A stretch of DNA of 10,700 bases from Deltaproteobacteria bacterium (lineage in GTDB: Bacteria; Desulfobacterota; Desulfobulbia; Desulfobulbales; UBA5123). A program made the translations under genes and the position numbers. Under the pieces are notes generated by a model that saw only the letters and a program-made list of their open reading frames with translations, was not told where the DNA came from and made no database searches. Below, one piece after another: positions 1 through 7,070 of the stretch. The stretch's first letter is position 1; each line of letters opens with the position of its first letter. The DNA is taken from NCBI GenBank assembly GCA_021788685.1, contig JAJYKH010000067.1, forward strand, positions 1 through 10,700, in the 5' to 3' direction.

Positions 1-807
1 TACGAGGAGATCGCCGGTTGGGTCCTGCCCCGGGTGGCGGGCCGGCCGCTCACCATGGTGCGCTGTCCCGAGGGGCAGGCCGGGGAGTGCTTCTACCAGA
101 AGCACCTGAACGAGACGATGCCTCCGACCCTCAAGGGGATCGACATCCGGGAGAAGGACGCGGTGGAGACCTACCTCTATCTCGACGACCTGCCGGGCCT
201 GATCAGCCTGGTGCAGCTGGGGGTGCTCGAATTCCACCCCTGGGGCTCGCGGGTGGAGGATCTGGAGCGGCCCGACCTCATGATCTTCGACCTCGATCCG
301 GGCGAAGGGGTGGCCGGGGAGGCGGTGGCGGATTGTGCCCGGCTGCTGCGCGACCGGCTGGCCGCCTTGGGCTTAACGGGGTTCCTCAAGACCACCGGCG
401 GCAAGGGGCTGCACGTGGTGGCGCCCCTGGTGCCCCGGGCCGGCTGGGAGGAGGTGAAGGAATTCGCCCGGGCGGTGGCCGAGGACGCGGCCTCCAGCGA
501 CCCCCGCCGGTACCTCGCCACCATGAGCAAGGCCAAGCGGCGGGGCCGGATCTACATCGATTACCTGCGGAACGCCCGGGGGGCCACCGCAGTGGCCGCC
601 TATTCCACCCGGGCCCGCCCCGGGGCGCCGGTCTCCACGCCCCTCCGCTGGGACGAGCTGGCCGCCGGCCTTCCTTCCCACGCTTACACCATCCGCAACC
701 TGCCCCGGCGCCTCGCCCAGCTTAAGGAAGACCCTTGGGGGGGGCTGGAGGAGGCCCGGCAACCGATTACTCCGGGGATGAAGCAGAAGCTCGGGATGAA
801 ACCGTAG
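1..807 (+). CDS. ligD: LigD polymerase (primase-polymerase) domain, C-terminal part, 5' truncated
   Basis: The reading frame is open from base 1 to the TAG at 805-807, so the N-terminus lies outside the window. The visible 268 codons match the LigD polymerase domain, an archaeo-eukaryotic-primase fold that adds nucleotides at double-strand breaks during Ku-dependent end joining. Seen in order are a GRPLTMVRCPEG segment, the catalytic Asp-x-Asp in FDLDPG (codons 97 and 99), TTGGKGLHVVAPL, and the YIDYLRN / YSTRARPGAPVSTPL segment typical of the family. The protein ends shortly after this domain. It is therefore either the last domain of a ligase-nuclease-polymerase LigD or a stand-alone polymerase; the missing upstream part would decide. 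No Ku gene is visible. The family call is confident, the full architecture unknown. Confidence 0.93.
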   Translation, partial: YEEIAGWVLPRVAGRPLTMVRCPEGQAGECFYQKHLNETMPPTLKGIDIREKDAVETYLYLDDLPGLISLVQLGVLEFHPWGSRVEDLERPDLMIFDLDPGEGVAGEAVADCARLLRDRLAALGLTGFLKTTGGKGLHVVAPLVPRAGWEEVKEFARAVAEDAASSDPRRYLATMSKAKRRGRIYIDYLRNARGATAVAAYSTRARPGAPVSTPLRWDELAAGLPSHAYTIRNLPRRLAQLKEDPWGGLEEARQPITPGMKQKLGMKP

Positions 808-967
808 GCCCGGTGGTTCCGCCGTCTGCCGATTGGACCGATTCGGCCCGCCCTTTTGACAATCCTTTCCGGCCTCTGGGCTTCGCTGATCCCACGATTT
901 CCGTGTCGCGCCGCCGCCGGGCTGGACACCCGGCGCCCCACTCGGTAATCTGGTGGGATGTTCCAGG

Positions 968-983
968 CTTGACCTGGGTCAAG
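968..983. promoter_or_regulatory. CRP/FNR-family operator palindrome, HcpR-like
   Basis: CTTGACCTGGGTCAAG is a perfect palindrome of two 7-nt arms around a 2-nt centre. Its core, TTGAC-N4-GTCAA, has the spacing of CRP/FNR-family operators (FNR itself prefers TTGAT-N4-ATCAA). From memory, the C/G version resembles sites described for HcpR, a nitrosative-stress regulator of delta-proteobacteria. The centre lies between 975 and 976. A start of transcription 41.5 nt downstream would fall at about 1017, and TAAAGT at 1006-1011 (4 of 6 matches to TATAAT) sits exactly where the -10 box should be. That is class II activator geometry for the iron-sulfur gene. Which regulator binds is inference. Confidence 0.6.
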
Positions 984-1005
984 GCGGGGTGGATTCCTGC
1001 GGGCG

Positions 1006-1011
1006 TAAAGT
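1006..1011 (+). promoter_or_regulatory. Candidate -10 element of the iron-sulfur protein gene
   Basis: TAAAGT matches four of six positions of the sigma-70 -10 box. It has no consensus -35, which is expected for an activator-dependent promoter whose operator at 968-983 is centred about 41.5 nt before the predicted start. Support comes only from this spacing. Confidence 0.4.
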
Positions 1012-1047
1012 GGGGCATGGACAAACTGCTGGCAATGGTGAATGGGT

Positions 1048-1052
1048 GGAGG
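1048..1052 (+). promoter_or_regulatory. Shine-Dalgarno deciding the start at 1065
   Basis: GGAGG lies 12 nt before the ATG at 1065. The earlier in-frame ATGs at 1017 and 1035 have no comparable site, and the 1017 start would leave almost no leader if transcription starts near 1017. The 12-nt spacing is longer than ideal, so the start remains uncertain. Confidence 0.45.
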
Positions 1053-1064
1053 CAGGGCCGGGGG

Positions 1065-2039
1065 ATGCATCGCCTGCGCCGGACCGTGCAGGGCGGGTTT
1101 GCCCTGTTCTGCCTGTGGGCGGGCTACCGGTTTTACCTCTTTTCCCGGTGGGCGGCCGGCCGCTCCCCGGCATACGTGCCGCGGCCGCCTTCCGTGGAGG
1201 CGTTTCTCCCCATCTCCGCCCTGGTCAGCCTCAAGCGGCTGGTGCTCACCGGCCGCTTCGATCCCATCCATCCCGCCGGCCTGACCATCTTCCTGGCGGC
1301 CCTCGCGATGGGGCTCCTGCTCCGCAAGGGGTTCTGCGGCTGGATCTGCCCGGTGGGGCTCCTTTCGGACATCCTGGCCGCGGCCGGCCGCCGCCTTCGG
1401 CTCCTCAGGCAACCACCGGCCTGGCTCGCTCATCCGCTCCTTGCCCTCAAGTACCTGCTGCTTGCGCTCTTCGCCTTCGCCATCCTGGCGCGGATGGACC
1501 TGGCCGCCATCGAGTCCTTCCAGCTCTCGCCCTACAACCTGGTGGTGGATGCCAGGATGCTCGCCTTCTTCCTGGCGCCCTCCGCCGCAAGCCTCTGGGT
1601 GATGGGCGGGCTGGTGGGGGCCTCCCTGCTCCTGCGGAGCTTCTGGTGCCGCTTCCTGTGCCCGTACGGCGCCCTCCTGGGGCTCCTGGCGCTGGCCGGC
1701 CCGGTGGCGGTGCACCGGAATCCCGGCAAGTGCCTCGATTGCCGGAAATGCGAGCGGGTCTGCCCGGCCGCCCTTCCCGTGTCGCGAAAAGAAACGGTCC
1801 GCAGCCCCGAATGCATCGGCTGCACCGAATGCGTGGCCGCCTGTCCCGCCCCGGATTGCCTGACCGTGAAGGCCGGGCGCCGGCCCCTGCCGCCGCTGGC
1901 CCTCCCCCTGGCCGTCCTCGGGGTCTTTTTCGCCTTCTGGGTCTGGGCCGTGCTCAGCGGCCACTGGCAAACCCAGGTGCCGCTGCCGCTCCTCCAAAAA
2001 ATATACGCCCTGGCTTTGACCGGGGTGGCCCACCCCTGA
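1065..2039 (+). CDS. Membrane 4Fe-4S polyferredoxin, NapH/CcoG/NosR-like
   Basis: This is a polytopic inner-membrane protein of about 324 residues with several hydrophobic segments. It has the two paired-cysteine membrane motifs of the NapH/MauN/CcoG/NosR-C group (GFCGWICPVG and FWCRFLCPYGA), then a cytoplasmic ferredoxin module with two 4Fe-4S sites (CLDCRKCERVCP and CIGCTECVAACPAPDC), and a last hydrophobic helix at the C-terminus. Members pass electrons between the quinone pool or cytoplasm and periplasmic redox partners, or help assemble metalloenzymes; the specific partner here is unknown. I chose ATG 1065 for its GGAGG and because relatives often open with a short Arg-rich stretch before the first helix. 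ATGs at 1017 and 1035 would add 16 or 10 residues with less typical codon use. The gene stands alone behind the palindrome at 968-983, suggesting CRP/FNR-family control. Confidence 0.88.
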   Translation: MHRLRRTVQGGFALFCLWAGYRFYLFSRWAAGRSPAYVPRPPSVEAFLPISALVSLKRLVLTGRFDPIHPAGLTIFLAALAMGLLLRKGFCGWICPVGLLSDILAAAGRRLRLLRQPPAWLAHPLLALKYLLLALFAFAILARMDLAAIESFQLSPYNLVVDARMLAFFLAPSAASLWVMGGLVGASLLLRSFWCRFLCPYGALLGLLALAGPVAVHRNPGKCLDCRKCERVCPAALPVSRKETVRSPECIGCTECVAACPAPDCLTVKAGRRPLPPLALPLAVLGVFFAFWVWAVLSGHWQTQVPLPLLQKIYALALTGVAHP

Positions 2040-2062
2040 GAAGGCGACCTCGCTTCCTTCTC
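2038..2062. terminator. Weak hairpin between convergent genes
   Basis: GAGAAGG (2038-2044) pairs with CCTTCTC (2056-2062) around an 11-nt loop, overlapping the stop codon of the iron-sulfur gene. It lies in the short gap between convergent genes, where a terminator is expected, but no T-run follows on either strand. Its role as a terminator is uncertain. Confidence 0.25.
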
Positions 2063-2092
2063 GCTGAGACTTGCCCCTGCGGCTTCCCGTCC

Positions 2093-2800
2093 TTACTGCG
2101 CCGCCCGGCAGAGCTCGAGGAGCCGTTTCGCGAAGGCCGGACCGGCCCCGCTCTCTTCGTGCTTGAAGAAGGCGAAGACCGCCCGCCACTCCTGGGAGAG
2201 AATCGTCCGCGCCCAGCCGCGGAGCGCCGCTTCCGGGTAGCTCCTCCGGCGGAGCCGCAGATAGCCCCAATCCGCGGTGGGCACGAATCGGCCGAGCTCT
2301 TCCCGGTCGCCGTCGGTCCAGCAGAGGGCCCACCCGTGCCGGTGCAGGATTTCATAGATCCCGTCGTCGAGCCAGGAGGGGTGCCGGAATTCAAAGGCGA
2401 TCGGGAGGCTGCCGGGGAGGAGCTCCGCGAACCCCTCCAATAGTGGCCGATTCTTCGGGAAGGAAGGGGGCAATTGGATGAGGACCGCCCCCAGCCGGTC
2501 GCCCAGGAAGGCGGCCCTTTCGAAGAAGGAGGCCACCGCTTTTTCTTTCCCCAGCAAGGGCGCAAGGTGGGTGATGGTGCGGGGGGCCTTGAGGGCGAAC
2601 CGGAACCCGGGCCCCACCTGTCCGGCCCAGGCCGCGAGCCCCCCGGGGCGGGGCAGGCCGTAGAAGGTGGCGTTGATCTCCACCGCCGGCAGGTGCTCGC
2701 CGTAGAATTGCAGCATGTCGCGCGGGGCCAGCCCTTTCGGGTAGAACCCCCTCCGCCACGCCCGGTAGCTATAGCCGCTGGTGCCGATCAAAAGCTCCAT
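2093..2800 (-). CDS. DUF72 / YecE-like protein
   Basis: This 235-residue protein matches the DUF72 (YecE) family, a TIM-barrel fold of unknown biochemical function. Family hallmarks visible are the N-terminal IGTSGYSYRAWRRGFYP, the YGEHLPAVEINATFYGLP block, the FRFALKAPRTITH strand, LGAVLIQLPPSF, and the FEFRHPSW segment. The length is normal, so the gene looks intact. The ATG is preceded by GAGG about 10 nt upstream. It begins 27 nt after the stop of the GAF histidine kinase on the same strand, so the two are probably co-transcribed from the promoter near 4699-4728. The pairing gives no firm clue to function. It converges on the iron-sulfur gene. Confidence 0.9.
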   Translation of the reverse strand: MELLIGTSGYSYRAWRRGFYPKGLAPRDMLQFYGEHLPAVEINATFYGLPRPGGLAAWAGQVGPGFRFALKAPRTITHLAPLLGKEKAVASFFERAAFLGDRLGAVLIQLPPSFPKNRPLLEGFAELLPGSLPIAFEFRHPSWLDDGIYEILHRHGWALCWTDGDREELGRFVPTADWGYLRLRRRSYPEAALRGWARTILSQEWRAVFAFFKHEESGAGPAFAKRLLELCRAAQ

Positions 2801-2827
2801 CGGAAGCCATCCTCGCCGGGCGGCCGG

Positions 2828-4654
2828 TCAGACTTCGAGTCGTTCGGCCAGCACCTTGGTCTGGAGGGGGAGCTTGATCAAAAAAGTGGTGAGGCCGTTT
2901 TCCGCGGTGATCTCCATCCGGCCGCGGTTGGCCTGGACGAACCGGTAGATGATGCCGAGCCCCCGCCCCTTGCCGAGCCCCTGCCGGGCCTGCTCCAGCT
3001 GTCCGGAAGGAATCTCGCCGGTGTTGGTGATCTCCAGGCAGGCCATGTCGTCTTCCCGGTAGCACCGCAGGGCCAGGAGGCCTCCTTTTCTGGGGATGGC
3101 CTTGGTCGCATTGTTGAGGAGGTTGTCGAGCACCCGTTCCAGGGCGTACGGCGGGCAGGAGACGAGCAGGTCCGGCTCCAGCTCCGGGTGCTTGATCTCG
3201 ATGTTCGCCCGTTTCGATTCCCGGATCACCTCCCTGTTGAGCAGGAACCGTTCCCGGGCCTCCCGGCCCAGGTCCACCACCTCCTCGCGACCCTCGCCGC
3301 CCAGGGTGATCGCCAGGTCCTGGAGGCGGGCGGCCTCCTCGGCCAGGATGTCCAGGTAGGAGGCCAGCTTGGCGCGCACCGGCTCCAGGTCCTGGCTCGC
3401 CAGGAGCTTGCGCGCCCGGCTGGCGAACCCGGCCAGGGCGATCGCCGGGTTTTTGATGTCGTGGAGGATGTCCCCCAGGTATTCGAGCTTGGAGGCCTTC
3501 ATGATCTCCTTGCCGAAGAAAATCAGAAGCTCGATTTCCTCGTCCGTGAAGAATTCCTTCTGCTCCGAGGCATAGAAGGTGAGCAGGTGGCGGACGGTGC
3601 CGTCCACCCGCAGGGGGACGAGCAGGATGGAGTGGATCTGGTGCCGCTCCACGTACTCCCGCATGCCGGGGCTGGTGAGGCTGCTCCGGCGGGGGTCCTT
3701 GAGCAGGATATAGTTCTCCTCCACCCGCTCGCGGGGGCGGTCGCCCGGCTCGGCCCCGTGGATGGCGGCGATGAAGTAGGGGTGGTGCCGCACGGTGAAG
3801 GCGTAGCTGATCTCGTGGTAGGTGAGGTCCAGGGGGTAGGCGGCCTCCAGGTGGATGTACCGCTGGTCCTCGGAGACGGTGAAGAGCGAGCAGCTCTGCA
3901 CCTGCATGAGCTCGCCCAGCTCGGGGATGAGCAGCAGGAAGAGGTCCCGGAGCTTGATCGCTTCCCGGTTGCTCAGCTTGACGAAGACCTTGTTGCTGAT
4001 CTTCTCCTTGCGCTGGTTGAGCTCCTGCAGGTCGAGGATCTTTCTTTTGGCCACCACGTAGCTTACCCGGCGGGCAAGCATCTCGGCGTGGATGCGCTCC
4101 AGGGAGTCGAACTGCCGGTCCTCCTCCCGGTAGTAGATCTGGAGGGAGCCGAGGAAATCGTGCGCGGGACCCATGAAGCGGGGGATGGGCATGGGCACCG
4201 CCAGAAGCGAGCGGAACCCTTTCCGGTGGACGATTTCCTTGTCCTTGTAAAGCGGGTCCTTCAGGATGCTCGGCACCGCGATGCTGCGGTTTTCCCGCAC
4301 CACCTTGCCGGCGATGGAGTTTTCCACCGGGATGGCGGCCAGCCGCTCGTAGCCGCCGAAACCGGAGGCCCCGAAGCTGAGCATCTTGAGGGACTTGGGA
4401 TCGAACAGCCGGATGGAGGCGGCCTCGGCGTTGACGCACTCCGCGATGCGCGCGGCGGCGATCTCCAGCAGCCGCTTGAGCGGCAGGCGGGGGTCGATCC
4501 CCATCACCTCCTCCGCCTCCTGGATGGTGGTGGAGATGAAGGCGATCAGGTATTCCTTCTCGGCCCGGATGAGCTCGGCCCGTTCTTCCTCGCTGAGGTC
4601 CAGCTTGCGGGCGAGGGAATGATCCCGCAAAAACTCGCTGTATTTTTTTTCCAT
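2828..4654 (-). CDS. GAF-GAF sensor histidine kinase
   Basis: This is a soluble sensor kinase of 608 residues with no membrane segment. After a charged N-terminal helix come two GAF-like sensor regions (about residues 45-200 and 228-385). A HisKA-type region follows with the likely phosphorylated His398 in HDIKNPAIALAGF, then an ATPase domain (about 495-600) with N-box LDNLLNNATKAI and G2 motif GKGRGLGI. The usual DxGxG box is replaced by ITNTGEIP, so the adenine-contacting Asp reads Asn. The F-box is missing and the ATP lid is short. Such variants occur in active kinases, but activity here is unproven. I chose ATG 4654 because the GTG at 4708 lies upstream of the -10 box of the likely promoter. 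No partner regulator is adjacent; DUF72 follows 27 nt downstream. Confidence 0.88.
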   Translation of the reverse strand: MEKKYSEFLRDHSLARKLDLSEEERAELIRAEKEYLIAFISTTIQEAEEVMGIDPRLPLKRLLEIAAARIAECVNAEAASIRLFDPKSLKMLSFGASGFGGYERLAAIPVENSIAGKVVRENRSIAVPSILKDPLYKDKEIVHRKGFRSLLAVPMPIPRFMGPAHDFLGSLQIYYREEDRQFDSLERIHAEMLARRVSYVVAKRKILDLQELNQRKEKISNKVFVKLSNREAIKLRDLFLLLIPELGELMQVQSCSLFTVSEDQRYIHLEAAYPLDLTYHEISYAFTVRHHPYFIAAIHGAEPGDRPRERVEENYILLKDPRRSSLTSPGMREYVERHQIHSILLVPLRVDGTVRHLLTFYASEQKEFFTDEEIELLIFFGKEIMKASKLEYLGDILHDIKNPAIALAGFASRARKLLASQDLEPVRAKLASYLDILAEEAARLQDLAITLGGEGREEVVDLGREARERFLLNREVIRESKRANIEIKHPELEPDLLVSCPPYALERVLDNLLNNATKAIPRKGGLLALRCYREDDMACLEITNTGEIPSGQLEQARQGLGKGRGLGIIYRFVQANRGRMEITAENGLTTFLIKLPLQTKVLAERLEV

Positions 4655-4698
4655 GGACCGTTCCGGGTGCGCCAATGTCCTCGAAATCCGCCGCTGAC

Positions 4699-4728
4699 AT
4701 TCTAGCACACGCGGAAGGGCGGGGGCAA
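4699..4728 (-). promoter_or_regulatory. Extended -10 sigma-70 promoter for the GAF kinase-DUF72 operon
   Basis: On the minus strand TTGCCC (4728-4723, 4 of 6) stands 18 nt before TAGAAT (4704-4699, 5 of 6). TAGAAT is preceded by TGC, forming an extended -10. The predicted start near 4692 gives a leader of about 38 nt to the ATG at 4654 and rules out the GTG at 4708. Confidence 0.55.
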
Positions 4729-4744
4729 AAATCCTGGCAAGGGA

Positions 4745-6970
4745 TCAGCTCTTCACGGCCGGGCCGGGGCGGCCCAGGGCCCGGCTGAGGACAGCCGCGA
4801 ATTCATCCAGGTTGAACGGCTTGAGGAAAAGCTCCCTGATCCCGATCTGGCGGGCGTGCTCTTCGTCCATGGTTTCGCTGAACCCGGTGGTGAGGACGAT
4901 GGGCAGCCCGGGGCGGATGGCGAGGAGCTGCCGGGAAAGCTCCTCGCCGGTCATCCCCGGCATGGTCTGGTCGGTGACCACCAGGTCGAAGCGGTCCGGC
5001 GCGGCCCGGAAGGCCTCCAGGGCCTGCCTGCTGTCGGTGAGCACCTGCACCTCGCAGCCGAGCTTTTCGAGCAGCCGGCCTCCCAGGCGGGCAACCAGCT
5101 CTTCGTCGTCCACGAACAGGACCCGGCTGCGGAGGCGGGGCAACGACGCCGCCTCCGGGAGGGACTCCCGGGCGGTGAGGCGCGGCAGCAGCGGCAGCAG
5201 GACCTGGAACGTCGTCCCCCGGCCGGGGGCGCTCTCCACCAGGATGGCGCCGCCCGCGCCCTTCACGATGCCGTGCACCACCGCCAGCCCCAGGCCGGTT
5301 CCCTCGTCCTGTTTCTTGGTGGTGAAGTAGGGCTCGAAGATCCGGGCCATGGTGGCCTTGTCCATGCCGTGGCCCGAATCCCGGACGGTCAGGCAGGCGA
5401 AGGGGCCGGGCGTGAGGCCGGGCTGGCCGGCGGCGGCCTCTTGGCCGACCTGCCGCAATTCGAGTCCCACCTCCAGGAGGCCCCCGTCGCGCATGGCTTG
5501 GTAGGCATTGGTGCAGAGGTTCATCAGCACCTGGTGGATCTGGGTGGGGTCGGCCATGACCGGGCCGCAGCCCGGGTCGATTTCCTGCCGGATTTCGATG
5601 GTGGCGGGCAGGGTTTCCCGGAGGAGGGTGAGCGCCTCGGTGATGACCGGCTGGAGCTGCACGGGGCGGCGGACCTGCTCGGTCCGGCGGCTGAACGTGA
5701 GGATCTGGCGGACCAGGTTGGCCGAGCGTTTGGCGGTCCTGGCGATCTCCTCGATGTGCTCGCGGAGGGGGCTGTCCGGGGCGGTTTCGAGCAGGGAGAG
5801 CTGGGCGTAGCCCAGGATGCCCGTCAACATGTTGTTGAAGTCGTGGGCGATCCCCCCGGCCAGGGTGCCGATGGCCTCCATTTTCTGGGCGTGCTGGTAC
5901 CGGGCGGCGAGGAGCTTGAGCTCGGTCACGTCGCGGACCACCTCGACGCCGGCCACGATCTTCCCGGCGGCGTCCCGGATCGGGCTTGCCGAGACCTCGA
6001 TATGCATGCCGCCCCTGGCCGTGATGGCCGTGGTTTCCCGCCGGTGCACCTTGCCGTCTTGGAAGCAGGCGGCGAGCTGGCAGTCGTCGCACACGGCATC
6101 CCGGCCGTGGTACGCCCGGTAGCAGTGCTCGCCGCGGTGGTCGCCCTGGTTATCCCGGTGGGCGTCGTTCTGATACAGGATGCGGAAATCGGTGTCCTGC
6201 ACCGTGAGACCGTCGTCCAGGGCGGCGAGGACCGCCTCCATTTTGTTCTTTTCCTGCTGGAGGGCTTCCTCGGCCCGGCGGTGCTCGGTGATCTCCCGGG
6301 TGAGCTGGAGGTTCGATTGCAGCAGCTCGGCGGTCCGCCGGTCGATCTGCTGCTCGAGGTGGTCGCGGTAGCGGGTCAGCTCCTCCTCGATTTGGCGGCG
6401 CTCCGTGATCTCCTGCTGAAGCTCCTCGCGCTTGGCCTCGACCTGCAGGCGGGCGAGGCCGTTTGCGGCGATCATGGTGGCCAGGGAGGAGAGATACCCC
6501 AGCGCCAGGCGGAACTCTTCCTCGTTTACGACCGGCACCTGCCGGATGGCTTCCAGGTAGCTTTCCGGATCGAGTCCGTAACGTTCGGCCTGGGCGTGGA
6601 AGAAATCGAAATCGGGCGGGGAGAAGAGAACCTGCCCGGTGAGGATGTTGGCCCAGTGCCGGCCGTCGATGATCACCGGGGTGGCGCCGTCGATCAGACC
6701 GTTGCCGCAGCGCTCGATGTTGACCTGGCCCGGGGCGGTAAGGCCCTGGGCCAGCCGCCCGTTGCTTTCCCGGCAGAAGCGGCTCGCTTCGAGGTGGGAA
6801 CGGTGGAGGGTGCAGACGGCGCGCCAGCCGACCCCGGGCACCAGGGTTTCCCCGGTGACGTGATCGCGGATCCCCACGGGAAAGCTGGTGATACGCCAGA
6901 ATTGGTTAAAAAGGAGCCGGAGCTCGCCGAGGTCGACGAGGTCCTCGAAGCGATAGCCGCTGCTGTCCAT
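4745..6970 (-). CDS. PocR-PAS hybrid sensor histidine kinase with receiver domain
   Basis: This 741-residue soluble hybrid kinase opens with a PocR-type sensory domain (about residues 5-175) carrying the spaced cysteines C-T-L-H-R, F-C-R-E and E-R-C-G-N-G-L. PocR domains bind small organic ligands in the propanediol-utilisation regulator PocR; the ligand here is unknown. A coiled coil (about 180-250) leads to a PAS domain with a C-(x9)-C-x2-C cysteine cluster near residue 285. The HisKA domain has His376 in GGIAHDFNNMLTGILGYAQ. The ATPase domain follows (NLCTNAYQAM, DSGHGM, FEPYFTTK, GTGLGLA). The C-terminal receiver domain has VDDEE and phospho-acceptor Asp667 in VVTDQTMPG. Signal transfer from His376 to Asp667 is expected from the family. 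A purine-rich GGGGGGAGGG run abuts the ATG. The last codon is 90 nt from the GAF kinase start, with that gene's promoter in between. Confidence 0.92.
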   Translation of the reverse strand: MDSSGYRFEDLVDLGELRLLFNQFWRITSFPVGIRDHVTGETLVPGVGWRAVCTLHRSHLEASRFCRESNGRLAQGLTAPGQVNIERCGNGLIDGATPVIIDGRHWANILTGQVLFSPPDFDFFHAQAERYGLDPESYLEAIRQVPVVNEEEFRLALGYLSSLATMIAANGLARLQVEAKREELQQEITERRQIEEELTRYRDHLEQQIDRRTAELLQSNLQLTREITEHRRAEEALQQEKNKMEAVLAALDDGLTVQDTDFRILYQNDAHRDNQGDHRGEHCYRAYHGRDAVCDDCQLAACFQDGKVHRRETTAITARGGMHIEVSASPIRDAAGKIVAGVEVVRDVTELKLLAARYQHAQKMEAIGTLAGGIAHDFNNMLTGILGYAQLSLLETAPDSPLREHIEEIARTAKRSANLVRQILTFSRRTEQVRRPVQLQPVITEALTLLRETLPATIEIRQEIDPGCGPVMADPTQIHQVLMNLCTNAYQAMRDGGLLEVGLELRQVGQEAAAGQPGLTPGPFACLTVRDSGHGMDKATMARIFEPYFTTKKQDEGTGLGLAVVHGIVKGAGGAILVESAPGRGTTFQVLLPLLPRLTARESLPEAASLPRLRSRVLFVDDEELVARLGGRLLEKLGCEVQVLTDSRQALEAFRAAPDRFDLVVTDQTMPGMTGEELSRQLLAIRPGLPIVLTTGFSETMDEEHARQIGIRELFLKPFNLDEFAAVLSRALGRPGPAVKS

Positions 6971-6985
6971 CCCTCCCCCCCTTTT

Positions 6986-7009
6986 CCATCCCGGATCGTT
7001 CCGGGATGG
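6986..7009. repeat. Perfect 10-bp hairpin in the leader of the PocR kinase
   Basis: CCATCCCGGA (6986-6995) and TCCGGGATGG (7000-7009) pair perfectly around a 4-nt loop. On the minus strand the hairpin is followed by AAAA and the G-rich ribosome-binding run, 15 nt before the ATG at 6970. With no T-run after it, it is not a standard terminator. A stabilising or translation-modulating leader structure is possible. Confidence 0.6.
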
Positions 7010-7018
7010 TCCCCTTGT

Positions 7019-7048
7019 GTGTTACGGGATGAGCAATGTAATTGTCAA
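7019..7048 (-). promoter_or_regulatory. Candidate promoter of the PocR hybrid kinase
   Basis: A consensus -35 TTGACA (minus strand, 7048-7043) is followed after 18 nt by TAACAC (7024-7019), which matches the -10 consensus poorly. The predicted start near 7012 would put the 6986-7009 hairpin at the very 5' end of the transcript. Confidence 0.35.
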
Positions 7049-7070
7049 GGGAAATTGGGGGGTGTTCCAT

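Noticed and set aside
856..890. Promoter from TTGACA at 856-861
   Set aside because: No acceptable -10 box lies 16-18 nt downstream, and the palindrome-linked site nearer the gene is better placed.
684..2333. 549-residue minus-strand frame across the iron-sulfur gene
   Set aside because: It runs antisense to clear LigD and iron-sulfur coding motifs and is rich in Gly, Arg, Pro and Ala only.
2474..4705. 743-residue open frame on the plus strand opposite the GAF kinase and DUF72 gene
   Set aside because: It is a stop-free antisense shadow typical of GC-rich coding DNA; the minus-strand proteins carry clear domain motifs and this one has none.
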